From Corbicula japonica (lineage: Eukaryota; Mollusca; Bivalvia; Venerida; Cyrenidae), in contig JAZAYU010000201.1 in NCBI GenBank assembly GCA_038501625.1, forward strand, positions 372,001 to 436,000: a stretch of DNA of 64,000 nucleotides, written 5' to 3'. Below are positions 1 to 11,635 of the stretch, piece by piece. A program made the translations under genes and the position numbers. Positions within the stretch are counted from its first letter, which is position 1; each line of letters begins with the position of its first letter. The notes beneath the pieces are model-generated. The model did no database searches and was not told the DNA's origin. It worked only from the letters and a program-made list of their open reading frames with translations.

Positions 1-1192
1 CGAGTAACTGTAAAACTTTTACTATTTTATTCGCACAAGTTTTGAAATTGAGGTCCAACTACTAAATCTGTAATAATATATGAAACCGGCATTCTGTTTC
101 TCACATGAAAACCTAGTCTGGCGTTTGTGCATCTATGCGGTTTAACAAACATATATTGGCCTCATAAAAACATGCCTAGTGCACGAGCTAGATGTACTGT
201 TATAAGTACAGTCGCACGTGGAAAGCGTGAAGGCTTATAATTATACGGTATAAATTGAATAGGCTGTACTTTTCCCTGTTTGCACACGTTTACCATTATA
301 GAAATAAAGATTCATCCAGAATGATAAGCAGTCAGTATGTAATCTAAACTGATAAAACAGATTTGGATCGCAGAGCTACAAAGCAGTCCGAGAGTCTATC
401 TGCTGTAAACCCTAACTCTTCACAGCGGAGATTGGAAGCTGACGTTTTACTGGAAAATGGTGCGTTCGTTTTGGAACTAAAAGATAACTGTTTTTATGAC
501 ATTCATTTGTTTTAAACACGCGGTTGGCTTATTGGAAATGGACGCTGAAAACTGTTAACTTCTTCGTTAAGTTATATCTCTTTTAAAAACCTTAAGAAGA
601 AATTAACTTTGAAAAAAATCACAATGTTAAAAAAGCACAGTCCGAGTAGAATCTCTTCTATCCGGGATACTAGAAATTATAGAACATAAAATCATTTCGA
701 CTCAAATCATTTTGTGCCAGAATAATTGATGTGTGGAACAATTTACTTGTTAGAATAATAGTATTAAAGATGTTCTTCAGTTTAAACGCTTGTTGGAGAA
801 GACCATTGGCATAGTAGCCACCAGATTTGATGCCAGTTAACCAACCAGCTACATGAATATTGAATACAGTGAAATGTAATCATTAACCCACCATCTACTA
901 CAAGTATAGACTATTCATTTAATCCTGGAAATGATGTTACTCTGTAGGACAACAATCAGAGATGGAGATAGCAAGTCATCGTGGACCAGAAAACATACTG
1001 GTAATTATCTCTTTAAATTGTTCAGTAAGTTAAAATCTAAATGTCTCACATAGCTTGTAGAGAAATATCATAGAAGAGCAGCATCCCTACCGTGGCCTGT
1101 CTTTGATATCTGGATCAATAGTCTGTTGCTCTAAATTTTAACCCTTTCATAAACGAGTACTAGCACTCACAATCATGTCACCATTTGAAACA
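1..1192. other. AT-rich non-coding DNA, nothing recognised
   Basis: No long open frame, no splice-site pair and no inverted or tandem repeat stood out on either strand. It ends at the TA that flanks the inverted-repeat element starting at 1195. Confidence 0.5.
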
Positions 1193-1194
1193 TA

Positions 1195-3044
1195 CAGTAC
1201 AGGTCGGGTGTCATTTACATTTTTCACCCATCACCGCGTTTCAGGGTAAACGCGACATCCAATTTTTTTCGGGTGATCACGGGTGATCGTCGATCTTGCC
1301 ACCGCGATCACTTGACAAGAAAATCCCGGTGATTTGCCGCGATTTATCAGCGCGAATCGCGGTGAAGATTTACCTGCGATTTAAAGACATTCTTCCGAAT
1401 TTATTTATTTACAAATGTAAAAAGAAATATGTTGTTCGTATTTTCGTATCAAAGAAAAGACTTAAACTTGATCAATGCACAAATATATTGTCCATTATTT
1501 GAAACACTGGAGTTTTCACACCTTCCGTGTTGACATAAACACCTTTGTGCATGCCCCGTAAATTGCTGCCAATTATGCTTCTAAGTGGTATGTTGTCACG
1601 GTCATTGCAAAATAACTAGCTTGCAAACATTACAAAAAAATCTTTTAGAATGAGTAAACTCATTTAAAAAGTGAACAACGGTTATTAAATTGTTAATTAT
1701 TTTACGGCAAATTATAAGAATTCATCGACAAGTAGAGTATTTATGCCTCAGATCGGAATTCAATGTCATTTAAAATACGAGTATAAATGCGGTTGAAACA
1801 CACAGTAAACTGGAAATAATAGATCATTATCGAGAGAGAAAAGTGAATAAAAATTGTGTCGTTCTTACCTTATCGTTTCCTTACTTGTTATTTTGATGAA
1901 AGATAAATGTATAATATTCTTTTTAATAATTACTCCGAACATGCTGAGAAAATAAAAAACGGTGAAATATAACAGCCAAGTACATTAGCTACATGTATAA
2001 AATCCATCTTGTCAGTATTTTTCCCCAATCCCTTCCTAAAACATCTTTATTTATGAGCAATCAACACCTGTTTGAACACCTGTGAGATCAGCATTGTATA
2101 TTTCATCATCACTTCTGTTTATTAACTTCAAAAAGAACGCCGACGAGTAATACTGATTTTCCGAGATCAAAGGTGCTGTGTTGGGTAAAAAAACTATTGA
2201 TCAAACGTCGGCGTTCTTTATTCTTAACAGATTGACTCATTTGTCAACTCTCAACAAAAAAAATTAAGATTGCTCGAAACAAATTAGAGTTGTACATTGT
2301 ATAATCAAAACATGCTGGAAATTAATAGCATATGCCTGTGACAAATGTTATTTAAATAAACAATGTTTGTGTTCACGACTTACTCATTGCATTCAAAATG
2401 TTCGTTGAAGAGTTGATTTGTCGTTGAGTAGTGTGTCACTTTTGTTTGGCAATCAACAAAGCTGTTGATAATTTGTGTTTTATATGGATTAATTAACCCC
2501 AAGCTTCTTACGTTGGCAGGTAAGCACTTTCAAAATAGTTATTGACTAATTTATGTCAGTTTGCAAAAATCGGGCGTCGGTGATAAAACCAAGCTCTGTT
2601 ATATTAAAAAGTTATTACATTTATTAAGAAACTGGATATTTTCACAGAAGATATGCAAACAAACACATTTTTTTTGTTTAATGCTGATGAATCGGCACGT
2701 CCGATTACGCGACTAAAATTTTTACATTATTTTGATACAATATTACGTTCAAATTGGTTAAAGAAAGAATGTTTTACATTAAAAAAACTACATTTTAATT
2801 GTTAATTAACACTCGTTTCTTGAAAGATTTTTCACCACGATCCTCCGCGATCGACCCTGAAGCTAAACTGCTGACGATGAACACGAGAAGAGCGAGAATG
2901 ACTGCCGAATTATCGCCGCGAATCACGGCAAATCACCCGGAAATCGCCGCGTCGGAAGGACATATTCGCGGTGAATTTCCACCCGTACTGATTTATTAAC
3001 GCGGTGGACGGGTGAAAAATGTAAATGACACCCGACCTGTACTG
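1195..3044. mobile_element. Non-autonomous Tc1/mariner-type DNA element with TA target duplication
   Basis: The two ends are inverted copies of each other over about 46 bases. The left end (1195-1240) begins CAGTACAGGTCGGGTGTC and the right end (2999-3044) is its reverse complement with few changes. A TA lies immediately outside each end (1193-1194 and 3045-3046). GC-rich subterminal blocks carrying GCGAATCGCGG-like motifs recur in inverted form inside each end, so the imperfect terminal repeat may reach about 150 bp. CAGT ends with a TA duplication fit the Tc1/mariner/pogo group. The 1.85 kb interior has no transposase-like frame; the 68- and 66-residue frames near each end are just the terminal repeats read as protein. 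It is therefore a non-autonomous or eroded copy. The superfamily is inferred from the ends only. Confidence 0.85.
2132..2219. repeat. Short hairpin repeat nested in the Tc1-type element
   Basis: A perfect 14-base inverted repeat (AAAGAACGCCGACG at 2132-2145 and its complement at 2206-2219) flanks a 60-base loop. The loop contains a further GATCAA/TTGATC pair. It could be a tiny MITE or a structural part of the host element; no clear target duplication is visible. Confidence 0.55.
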
Positions 3045-3046
3045 TA

Positions 3047-3547
3047 TAGGTATGATATTCATGCATTGGCGCCAATTCGGATGTGTCGAACTTCGGATAT
3101 CTCGAATTAAAATGTACGGTCCCTACGACTTCGACACGACGAGTGTGGACTGTATTTTCATCATTATGTCAACTTTAATGAAACCAACTGGAAATTCAGT
3201 AGTATTAAATTAATAAAGAAGTACAAATGAATAGATTATCAGGATTCTTTTAACACTTCAAGAAGCTTGATAGCAAAAAAAGAACATCTGTGTATGTGAC
3301 ATATACATACATCTATGCCCCAAGGTTATAAAACTGAATTTGAAAACCATTCTCGGACCTACCGCTTTTTAATTGGCAACCAAAATCTTACCCCATTCAT
3401 TTTGAAGGATGAAGCAATACAGTGATAGGGGCAGAATTATCTTGTATAGGAAAACGGAACCCTTTTTGGATTGAACTGAAAGTAATGAGTAATTAACCAT
3501 TTACTCTGTTGATGCATCTTCAATGACATGGAAAAACAGTGAAGCTC
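3047..3547. other. Non-coding, nothing recognised
   Basis: Unique-looking AT-rich sequence between the Tc1-type element and the first MITE fragment. A 62-residue open frame at 3025-3213 starts inside the terminal repeat and has no protein-like features. Confidence 0.4.
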
Positions 3548-3640
3548 CAGATTATCTGGCACATCTTTGCAGTCTGATCAGGATCTACACTGTTCGCTTT
3601 TAGATGTGCCAGCCAATCTGGATTTACACTGTACGCTCAT
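3548..3640. mobile_element. Fragment of the TTAA-type palindromic MITE
   Basis: It carries the family's internal motifs CTGATCAGGATCTACACTG and GATGTGCCAGCCAATCTGGAT in the expected order. Both ends with the CCCTTT/AAAGGG termini are missing. Confidence 0.6.
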
Positions 3641-3860
3641 CATGAAAGGCTCATCCTTGCAGTGATCTAATTGTACTACCATAAAAGATGACCACAAATT
3701 GAATTTCCTTTTACTTTTATTTCAATATATAAAATTATGTATCCAGTAAATATGGTTTGATAGATTAATCAGTAAAATACACTAAAGGTTCAGAGCCATC
3801 GCCCTGTCACAAAAGCAAAACCCATTGAAGGTTCATATTTAGAAGTCAACGTTGTCTTAA

Positions 3861-4089
3861 CCCTTTCCTCCATATATACACATTTTTACGCATGTGCAAC
3901 CAGTGTAGATCCAGATCATCCATGCTGTTTGATAAGGATCAGCACACACTGGTCGCACTTTAGTCAGAAGTAACCTAATGAATAAAAAAGTGAACAGTTT
4001 AGATCCAGATCAGACAGCACGGATGTGCCATCTGATCTGGGTCTAAACTGTTTGTCTTTGCAATAAAGGTGTTTCTATTGAGGAAAGGG
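3861..4089. mobile_element. Full-length TTAA-flanked palindromic MITE (piggyBac-like ends)
   Basis: A 229-bp element begins CCCTTTCCTCC and ends with the inverted GAGGAAAGGG. TTAA lies immediately outside both ends (3857-3860 and 4090-4093). The inside is a nested palindrome: an AGTGTAGATCCAGATCA block, its inverted counterpart, then a second such pair on either side of the AACCTAATGAAT linker. This is the reference copy for a family found all along the window. A TTAA duplication with CCC/GGG ends is the piggyBac signature; no transposase is present, so mobilisation would need a helper elsewhere. The superfamily is inferred from termini only. Confidence 0.85.
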
Positions 4090-4403
4090 TTAAACATTCT
4101 GTAGACACATTTCTTTTAAGAACCCTAGCAGAAGACCATAGTGGCATGTGTGCTAAAGTATATGAACCCTGAATACTTGGAGGTAGTTTAACTGTTAGAC
4201 CTGTGGGTGGCATAATATTTTGCTGCCATTGGTTACGTAAGTTCCTAAAAATCTGTAAAATACACTCGGCATAAAATTACGCTTCTTAAAATATATTGCA
4301 TTAGTCAAAGTACACTGTAGCTTTAAACAATCTGATTTAAAGTATCACAAAATTAAAAAATAAAATAATAAAAACATGAAATTAGGCCAGTAAAAAAATA
4401 AAT

Positions 4404-4614
4404 TATTAGATTCTCATCCAGATTTTGGGAAAAAAGGGGCAGGTGGGCACTTTTTAATTTTATTTTTTATAAACGAAATACCAAAAGAAGGTATTTCGGG
4501 ATGGTCTAATACCTGTTCTGTATGGAACAGAATATGTTTTGATTTTTTTACCAATAAATTTTTTTGGGGCGGGTGGTTTTGGACAGGGGCGGGCGGGGAT
4601 GAGAATCTAAAATA
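4404..4614. repeat. Imperfect inverted repeat with GGGGC-rich interior
   Basis: TTAGATTCTCATCC near 4406-4420 is mirrored by GGATGAGAATCTAAAAT at about 4597-4613. The sequences just inside each arm are purine/pyrimidine mirror images (AAGGGGCAGGTGGG against the complement of GGGGCGGGTGG). This may be a diverged foldback MITE. The 96-residue minus-strand frame across it is low-complexity and not gene-like. Confidence 0.4.
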
Positions 4615-5550
4615 TTTTTTTCTCTGGCCGTATTTGTTCTCAGTGCAATTCATGAAAACAATCAGTCGTGCAAGCTCATCCAATTGCTGTTTTCTTTGTT
4701 TCAAGTTTCCTTTTAGACATACACTGAAATTAGTTAGCTTTTATATGAAACTTTTATTAAATAGTTAACCAAATGACCTTTTTAACCGTTACAAGGTTAA
4801 AAGTGAGTTGTTATACATTATGGATTTGACTTCAATTTTTAGGAAAATATACAGATAAACTTTAAATAATGAAATTTGTTAATTTTCTTTTTTAAACAGC
4901 AGTGTAGACTGGTAGGGTAATAAGACACAAGTATTGATCTTGTTGGAAAAATCGATAGTTTTGCATCATTAAAATAAATTGTTTAAGTTGGTTTGGGATG
5001 AGAATTTTACCCTATTAAAAATATCATCTTAGATTAATATATATCTTATTAATATTATACAGCCCGTGATTTGATTTTTCTTCAACTTTATCTGATAAGT
5101 TAAATTGCAAATTGAATTGACAATTGTCCATTGTCTGATTAAGTCCAATTTTTGATATGTTCCTACATCACTCAAGTACAGCTTTAAATGTCATCTGTGT
5201 TGCTGTTTTCCATAGATTCGAGTTGAAACTTTCAGTGTGATTATATTTACACTAACATCCCTGTCTTTGGCTTCGGTAGTGTGATTGGAATTGAATGGCT
5301 AGGCGCTGTTGCCATTCGGTATGGGTTTGCTTCCAACAATATCATTTGTTAGTCATTGGAATATTTGAAATTTACTGGTAATATTTTGACTCTGCTACAT
5401 GTATTAAACGTTTTGTTTGAAACCTAACCACTGTGCCTCCATCAGGTTGACAACTTCATTAAAAATGCATTATATAAATAATTTAATTTATACTATAAAG
5501 AAATGTCTAGTTTTAGTAACAGAGACCATAGAGAAAGGAGGCTAGGTCTT
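4615..5550. other. Non-coding, nothing recognised
   Basis: AT-rich sequence without open frames, repeats or exon-like segments that I could support. Confidence 0.4.
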
Positions 5551-5718
5551 ATATTGTCCAACAATATTGACATGGCACTCTTGCATTTGAACCTATAGTC
5601 GGCGAATTTCGTAAACGTTACAATCATCTTTTAAATCGATATGAATGTATATAACCAGTTTATCCAATGACCTTTACGAACATTAATGAAGTGCCAGGTC
5701 ATTATTGTTGGACAATAC
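5551..5718. repeat. 168-bp hairpin MITE candidate
   Basis: A 29-base arm (5551-5579, TATTGTCCAACAATATTGAC and onward) is mirrored with about three mismatches at 5690-5718. The loop is about 110 bases. No convincing target duplication was found, so it may be a MITE or a chance survival of a larger palindrome. Confidence 0.6.
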
Positions 5719-6258
5719 ACAACATATTGTTTTGTTAAGGTGATCACATGTGCCAAGTTGTTTTGAAACCCTCAACTCAATAAAGATATTTCTTGACAAG
5801 AATAACATGTCTTGCACATAACATGTCATGTTGATATGAAGAAAACATAATGGCAAGTTACAGCCTGGACACTAAGTAAATTTGGCATGGACTAAAAGGA
5901 TGGACAGACAGTTCAATTTTCATATGCGTCTCTTCAAGGGCATAAAATTCAGTATGCAACTGAAAATATTGAAATTGTTACAAATTTTAAATATACTTCT
6001 GTCCGATTTTATGGGGATGTATGATTTATATTATAAAAAACATCTATTTATATATAATTCGTCCAATTGGTACTGTATAACATGAGGCGGTTGGTTGATT
6101 AATGCATGAGCCAATCAGAATCGTGCAATGTCTACACGGCTGAGCGCTGCATAGACAAAAACACTGTGGTGGAAATTGAAATGGATTATCCAGTTTATAA
6201 CTGGATAATGTAAGTAAATTTTGTGTCTGAAGCAAGAATAAGAGTAATATTAATCAAA
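5719..6258. other. Non-coding, nothing recognised
   Basis: AT-rich filler. Two short frames here (67 and 63 residues) overlap on opposite strands and have no protein-like composition. Confidence 0.4.
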
Positions 6259-6260
6259 TA

Positions 6261-7128
6261 CAGTGGAGATCCAATCTAACGCGGTCTGTGGGGTCCATCC
6301 CATCAAATCGCGTTATTATCGGATCCGCGATATTCGCGTGACATAGAACTTATGCTATACTAAGTCCATACATGTATTACTCGTATCATTTTATCGTAAT
6401 TTGAAATAAAATCCTTTGTTTCCATGTTGTTTTGTTATTATCTAACAGGTGCTATAAAATTATTACTTTGTGAAATTCACTCACAAAAGTTTATTCTGCG
6501 GGCGTTTGTCATATGCGGAACTCGTGTATTTGTTTGACCTGAAACGCTGTTTTGAAGGAAAACAATACGCGTGCAGTTTAATCTTTATTGTTTTAATTTT
6601 CAATCATAATAATATTCATTACTCATAATAATATTGTAAGCTACTCAAAATGTCAAGGTTCTCAACACATGTCAAATGTAGGCATGAGCTTCTCAAATTA
6701 GAAGCCAATTAACAACATCAGACACCTTTGTCATTTTATCTGCAGTAGGTGCGAAAAACAACCATTCAGTAACCATTTCGCGTACGTGATTAGGTGCCCC
6801 ACTGTTTGTACAACAATTTATTACTTAACAATTTTATGACAGTTTGATATTTTAATAAACTTAGGAAACAATCAACAGATCATAAAGGAACATTTCACAA
6901 TAGTTTTAACGATTCTCGATACGTTAATGAACAGGCGTCATTGTCTTTATCGATTAACGCGGTATTTACGTTGTTACTTCCCTTTTTTTCCATTTCCATT
7001 TCCAAATATACAAAAATGTCCGTTGATAGAATTTTACTATTTTTATGAAAAAAAACGGGGTCCAAGGGTTGACCGAGTTATATTGGATTTCGCGCTATAT
7101 CGGATCGCGATTTAGCGGAGCTCCACTG
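6261..7128. mobile_element. Non-autonomous pogo/Tigger-like element
   Basis: The left end is CAGTGGAGATCC and the right end is the inverted GGAGCTCCACTG (7117-7128, inverted as CAGTGGAGCTCC). TA flanks both sides (6259-6260 and 7129-7130). The right end reads GGTCCAAGGGTTGACCGAG followed by TATATCGGATCGCGATTTAG, which resembles the general style of pogo/Tigger ends (CAGTGGA...TATAACG...GGTCC). The 868-bp interior holds only a 62-residue frame and no DDE-type protein. It is non-autonomous; the family assignment rests on end motifs. Confidence 0.75.
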
Positions 7129-7300
7129 TATTGCTACATTAAGGCCGGTCATGTTTTAAAATTGCAGAAAACTAAGATATTACTTTCCTGACTGAAAATC
7201 TGTCGGAACATGCGACAGGAAAACTGCGTTCGGCGATATGACATTGTAATTGCCATAAAAAAAGAGAAATAAGCATTTACGACCTCATATTTATAGGACT

Positions 7301-7450
7301 AGATCTAAACTGTCTGCTTTTTATTTGTTAGGTTATTTCTGACTAAAATGCGGCCAGTGCAGATCCTGATCAGACGGCATGGATGTGCCAGCTGATCTGG
7401 ATCTACATTGGTCACCCATGGGTAAAAATGCGTATATATGGAGGAAAGGG
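7301..7450. mobile_element. 5'-truncated copy of the TTAA MITE
   Basis: It retains the second half of the family, including CAGTGCAGATCCTGATCAGA and the terminal GGAGGAAAGGG followed by TTAA (7451-7454). The CCCTTT end is lost. Confidence 0.75.
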
Positions 7451-7740
7451 TTAAGTTAATGATCTTTAAAGGTTTACATTTTATCTGGATTTTAAAAATA
7501 TTTTAAAAAATATTTTGTTATCCATTCATCCTTATAGTCAAGTTGCTGACCTGGCATTTCTTATTACACAGAAGTTGAATGTGTCAAGCATTTATTGTTT
7601 AACCTCAGTAAAGTTCAAGATGCAGTTTCTGAGTTTTTCGAAATATTAAAAATATTAAAATGTTCTTTAATCTAGTATAGCTCTTGTTTTATATAATACA
7701 CAGTCTGAACGCACACCGTCAAAGTTACAATAACTGTTAA

Positions 7741-7955
7741 TTTCTTTACTCCATGAGATATGGCTGTATAAATTGGTAAACAGTGTAGATCCAGATCTAA
7801 TCTTTGCCATCCAATCAGGATCTATATTGTTTGTTTTTTTATTCATAACATTGTTTGTTTTTTATTCATAACGTTATTACTGACAAGAAAGGACCAGTCT
7901 AGATTCTGATCAGATGTGCTGGATGATCTGGATCTTAACTATTTCCTTGTGCAAT
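7741..7955. mobile_element. Degenerate copy of the TTAA MITE
   Basis: TTAA (7737-7740) precedes TTTCTTTACTCC, a decayed left end. The interior shows AACAGTGTAGATCCAGATC, CAATCAGGATCTATATTG and GATGATCTGGATCTTAACT in family order. The right end has decayed before 7960. Confidence 0.55.
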
Positions 7956-7976
7956 ACAACACATATATATTGCATA

Positions 7977-8153
7977 TGCAGTGAAACCTGCCTTAGCAGC
8001 CACCTGCAAATAGCAACCACCTCTCTTAAACAGTTTGAATATGACACAAACTGACATTTTGTTGTTTTTTTTACTGTCTTTAACAGCGACCTGTGTTCAG
8101 CAGCCACTTTTTGTCACTCCCTTGGGTGGCTGCTAAAGACAGGTTTGACTGCA
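7977..8153. mobile_element. 177-bp MITE with CAGT(G/C)AAACCTG ends
   Basis: The left end is TGCAGTGAAACCTGCCTTAG followed by CAGCCACC. The right end is GGTGGCTGCTAAAGACAGG followed by TTTGACTGCA, so the terminal inverted repeat is about 28 bases with a few mismatches. TA dinucleotides lie near both ends, but the exact target duplication is off by one base. The ends suggest a pogo-like family. The 65-residue minus frame here is the element read as protein. Confidence 0.7.
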
Positions 8154-8157
8154 CTAT

Positions 8158-9170
8158 ATTGAGTAGTGAGTTAATTTCTAATACATTTTTATTTTAGCAG
8201 TTTGATAGTAGGACCAAAGGTAAATAGCATGAACCACTGTGGATATCCCAAATGTTTTATCTACAGTTTGTAATGGAATACACTTAATTGGTTCAATAGA
8301 CAATTTCCTTTTATTGTTACTTGAATGCAGAATGTGCTGTTGAACTTGTTGCCATTGTATGACAAGTTTACAAGTTTTACAAGTTTACAAGTTTTACAAG
8401 TTTAGACCGATTTAAGAGACGTCTCGGGTAAACATTTCAATTACTGAAAGAGCTGGGATAAATTTCCAATAACTAAATACTCACAAATATTACAATAATT
8501 CAAGCTCGCAGATTTTATTACTTAAATTTTCAGCTTTACAGTGGAAGTGTAACATGTTTTCTTTAAGCCATTTCCACTTACTTTCACTTTCATTTTGTAT
8601 AGGTTGATATAAAAGAGTGACTGTATTGCTGTTGACAAAAAAATTCCTAGCCAATGACGAGTACTGTAGTGTGCCTCATTTCAACATCTTTCAACACAAG
8701 AGAATAGAAAAGATCTAAACGTCACAGCAATAATCGTTTCAAACAGTGTATTTACTAATTGTTTAAAAATCCCACTAGATACCTCTTCACCCTGCTAGAT
8801 GCCTCTCCGGTGGAAATAGCTACCAATCGAAATAGTTTATTTAATTTTCCCGCTGCATAATAATATAAAACGAGTATTATTTACAACACTTCATTGGTTG
8901 ATAAATTAGGTCAAAAGTGAGCTTAGACAGCTAACGCCGAAAAAACTTCCAATTATTAAACAAAAATCTCTTCCAACATTGAAGAAAAACAAATCCAGAA
9001 GGGAGACTGTTTTGCATTTTATCTGCTTCTAATGGGAGACGGTCTATTTTAAAAGTGCCTTCCTGGGAAGGGGTGTATGTTTAAATGGAATAGCCGTTAG
9101 TTGACACATCCATGCTGTCTATTCAGAATCTATTCACTTTCAATTGATCACGCTATTTGTGAACATAAAG
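8158..9170. other. Non-coding, one short tandem repeat
   Basis: Nothing gene-like. At 8361-8403 a motif ACAAGTTT alternates in an 18-19 bp tandem of about two and a half copies. Confidence 0.4.
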
Positions 9171-9171
9171 C

Positions 9172-9266
9172 CAACAGTGTAGATCCTGATAAGACAGCAT
9201 GGATGTACTGGGTGATCTGGATCTAAACCAGCAGCACATGCAATAAAGTGCATATATGAAGTAGAG
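9172..9266. mobile_element. Half copy of the TTAA MITE
   Basis: It contains AACAGTGTAGATCCTGATAAG and GGTGATCTGGATCTAAACC, and ends with a decayed GTAGAG followed by TTAA (9267-9270). Confidence 0.6.
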
Positions 9267-9310
9267 TTAACATATTACAATGCCAGTTAACTAACTGCTG
9301 AGTTGATTAA

Positions 9311-9544
9311 CCCTTTCCTCCGTATATTCTCATTTTTTCGCATGTGTGACCAGTGTAGATCCAGATCAGTCGGCACATTTGTGCAGCCTGATCAGGATCT
9401 TCACTGGTCGCATTTTGGACAGTTATAACCTAACAAATCAAAATGCGAACAGTGCAGATCCTGACCAGATGACACTGATGTGCTGGCTGATCTGGATCTA
9501 CACTGTTTTTCCATGCTATTAAGGTGTATCTTTGGAGGAAAGGG
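9311..9544. mobile_element. Full-length TTAA-flanked palindromic MITE
   Basis: A 234-bp copy with intact CCCTTTCCTCC and GGAGGAAAGGG ends, and TTAA on both sides (9307-9310 and 9545-9548). Its nested palindromic interior matches the copy at 3861-4089, which supports the element boundaries. Confidence 0.85.
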
Positions 9545-9681
9545 TTAAAGACATCAAAAGCAGAACAGCAAGATGATTGTATTCAATTTTATCTAAAATA
9601 CCACACTATTGAAACACCTCTTAAAGAATTATTTGCTTTTTTCCTCTTAAATTATCCTTAATGAATCAGATAGGACATATA

Positions 9682-10015
9682 CCGTATATTCCCTATTAAA
9701 CGCCCCCAGGGGCGTTACATTTTGCAAAGGGGGGGCGTTTAATAGAGACCAACTATTGACAAAATGTAGTTTTCAATAATTGTGTTATTTTTTAAAAAAT
9801 AACCGTAGGAAACAATTTTGTCATTTTCCTATAACTTATTTTTAAAAAACTTAACCTGAAATGAAATTTTTCACACCGAAATGATGAAATGTATTCATTT
9901 GGATTAATGCTGAGAGATTAAAGATTGTCATGTCATTGTAAGTCACTTGTTTACTTTTGAAAAAAGACTGGGGGGCGTTTATTAGGAGAGGGGCGTTTAA
10001 TAGGGAATATACGGT
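9682..10015. mobile_element. 334-bp MITE with CCGTATATTCCC ends and TA duplication
   Basis: The left end CCGTATATTCCCTATTAAAC with GCCCC is mirrored perfectly at the right end (GGGGCGTTTAATAGGGAATA followed by TACGG). TA flanks both sides (9680-9681 and 10016-10017). A second GGGGGGCGTTTAATAG block lies just inside the left end, and GGGGGGCGTTTATTAGG just inside the right. It appears to have landed in an older TTAA MITE, whose right end resumes at 10018. Confidence 0.85.
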
Positions 10016-10017
10016 AT

Positions 10018-10086
10018 GCTTGCTGATCTGGATCTAAATCTGCACTGGTTTCATGCATGTAAAATGTGTATGTATGAAGAAAAGGG
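10018..10086. mobile_element. Right end of a TTAA MITE cut by the neighbouring insertion
   Basis: GCTTGCTGATCTGGATCTAA followed by a decayed AAGAAAAGGG end and TTAA (10087-10090). Its missing left part should lie beyond 9680 if the 334-bp element jumped into it; only a faint CCTTAATGAATCAG match remains there. Confidence 0.6.
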
Positions 10087-10102
10087 TTAAAGATCATGTT
10101 AA

Positions 10103-10343
10103 CCCTGTCCTCCATAAATACTTATTTTATGCATGTGTGACCAGTGTAGATCCAGATCAGCCAGCACATCCTTGCCGTCTGATCATGATCTGCACTGGTC
10201 ACATTTGGGTCAGAAATACCGGGTAATCTAAAGGAAAAAAAAAGCAAACAGTGCAGATCCTGATCAGACGGCAAGGATGTGCCAGCTGATCAGGATCTAA
10301 ACTGTTCACCCTCGGAATAAAGGCATGTCTGTGAAGGAAAGGG
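10103..10343. mobile_element. Full-length TTAA MITE
   Basis: A 241-bp copy: CCCTGTCCTCC at the left after TTAA (10099-10102) and GAAGGAAAGGG at the right, followed by a mutated TTTAA. The palindromic interior is intact. The 78-residue minus frame here is a shadow of the repeat. Confidence 0.8.
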
Positions 10344-10344
10344 T

Positions 10345-11515
10345 TTAATGAACGTACCATTTGGTCTAGGGGTGTAACATAGTTCAGATGTTTAAATGAG
10401 CCTCTCAAGACTGTCGGAACATTGTTGTGCCCCATCTAGACTGAAAATATAAAACATACAACGTCATTAACTGTTTACACTTATTCTTTCTTATTATCAT
10501 TTTATAAATAAAAAAATGGAATAACTATGTTTACATGAAAAACTGAGAAAAATTTGAATTTGTTACACATTAATTTATGATTTTTATGGCTTCTATCACT
10601 GCCAGGGGCAAGGGGCCCTTCCCTTCAATTTTGGGGAGAATAATTTTTTTTTTCTTTAGATTGGAACAACAAAAAAAGTAGTGTAAAGTTACTTCTTGGG
10701 GGGAAAAGTTAATAATTTGAAGGAAAATTTCTGAGGGGAAGGCACCTATTTCTATTGAGATTTAAAAAAGATTATTAGAGTCATTAACATGTTCAGTTGA
10801 ACATAATTATTTGATATGACTTGATTCGTTGCATTTTAGTACTCTTTACAAATTTCCATTTTAAATAATTTACCACTGCAATGACTGGGTAGTGATGTTG
10901 ATTTCATACTTTCCCCCTGGCATGTTTCTAAAAGTTGTTGTTGTCTTAATCCAATGTCAAAATTCATTAATATTCATTTCATCTTTCATTCATCTTTACT
11001 GGCAAATCGGCAAAATCTTGCCTTTGGCCATTTACAATATAACAGATATGGCAAAGACAGAACAAATAGAATTTAAGCAAACAACAATAACACAAAGCAA
11101 TAATTAACATGATAAAGACATCAATTGGTATATAAGCACATAATAATAACATAACGCAAAGCATTATTTTACATGATACAGTCGTGACAAAAAGTACATT
11201 AATATTAATAAAGTAAGTATATGGATTTCTACCCCACATGTCTACTCAACCATTCTTCTTCATATTATCATTTTCGATTGTTTGTCTTTTTTGTTAAGTA
11301 ATTGTTGCTCTTCTGTGTGTATGTTTGATTTATTTCAGTTTGTTTGTATCTTGACCTGAAATCTAATTATTGTTTCATTATATTGAATTTTCAAAGTTTC
11401 CAAGTTCAAAGTTTATTTACAATTTTTCTCAGTATGTATAATTATACACGTAAACATGAGAATAATTTAATTAATTCAATTTCTATTGATCCTATCCGAG
11501 TTGTTCCAATCAGAT
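10345..11515. other. Non-coding, weak internal duplication
   Basis: No gene-like feature. Two diverged segments of about 60 bp near 11084-11145 and 11146-11205 share CAATAACACAAAGCAATAAT and TTACATGAT-like motifs. This may be an old retrotransposon 3' region, but I cannot identify it. Confidence 0.35.
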
Positions 11516-11630
11516 TCATTCATTCGTTCGTTTGTTCGTTCATTCGTTTGTTCGTTCGTTCATTCATTCATTCACTCACGCATTCATTCAGTCGGTCGGT
11601 CGGTCAGTCAGTCAGTCATTCAGTCAATCA
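11516..11630. repeat. Degenerate TTCR tetranucleotide microsatellite
   Basis: A run of four-base units (ATTC, GTTC, GTTT, then AGTC/GGTC) reaches the left end of the composite element at 11636. All three forward frames stay open and give Ser/Phe/His-rich peptides; these are artefacts of the microsatellite. Confidence 0.85.
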
Positions 11631-11635
11631 TTTTT

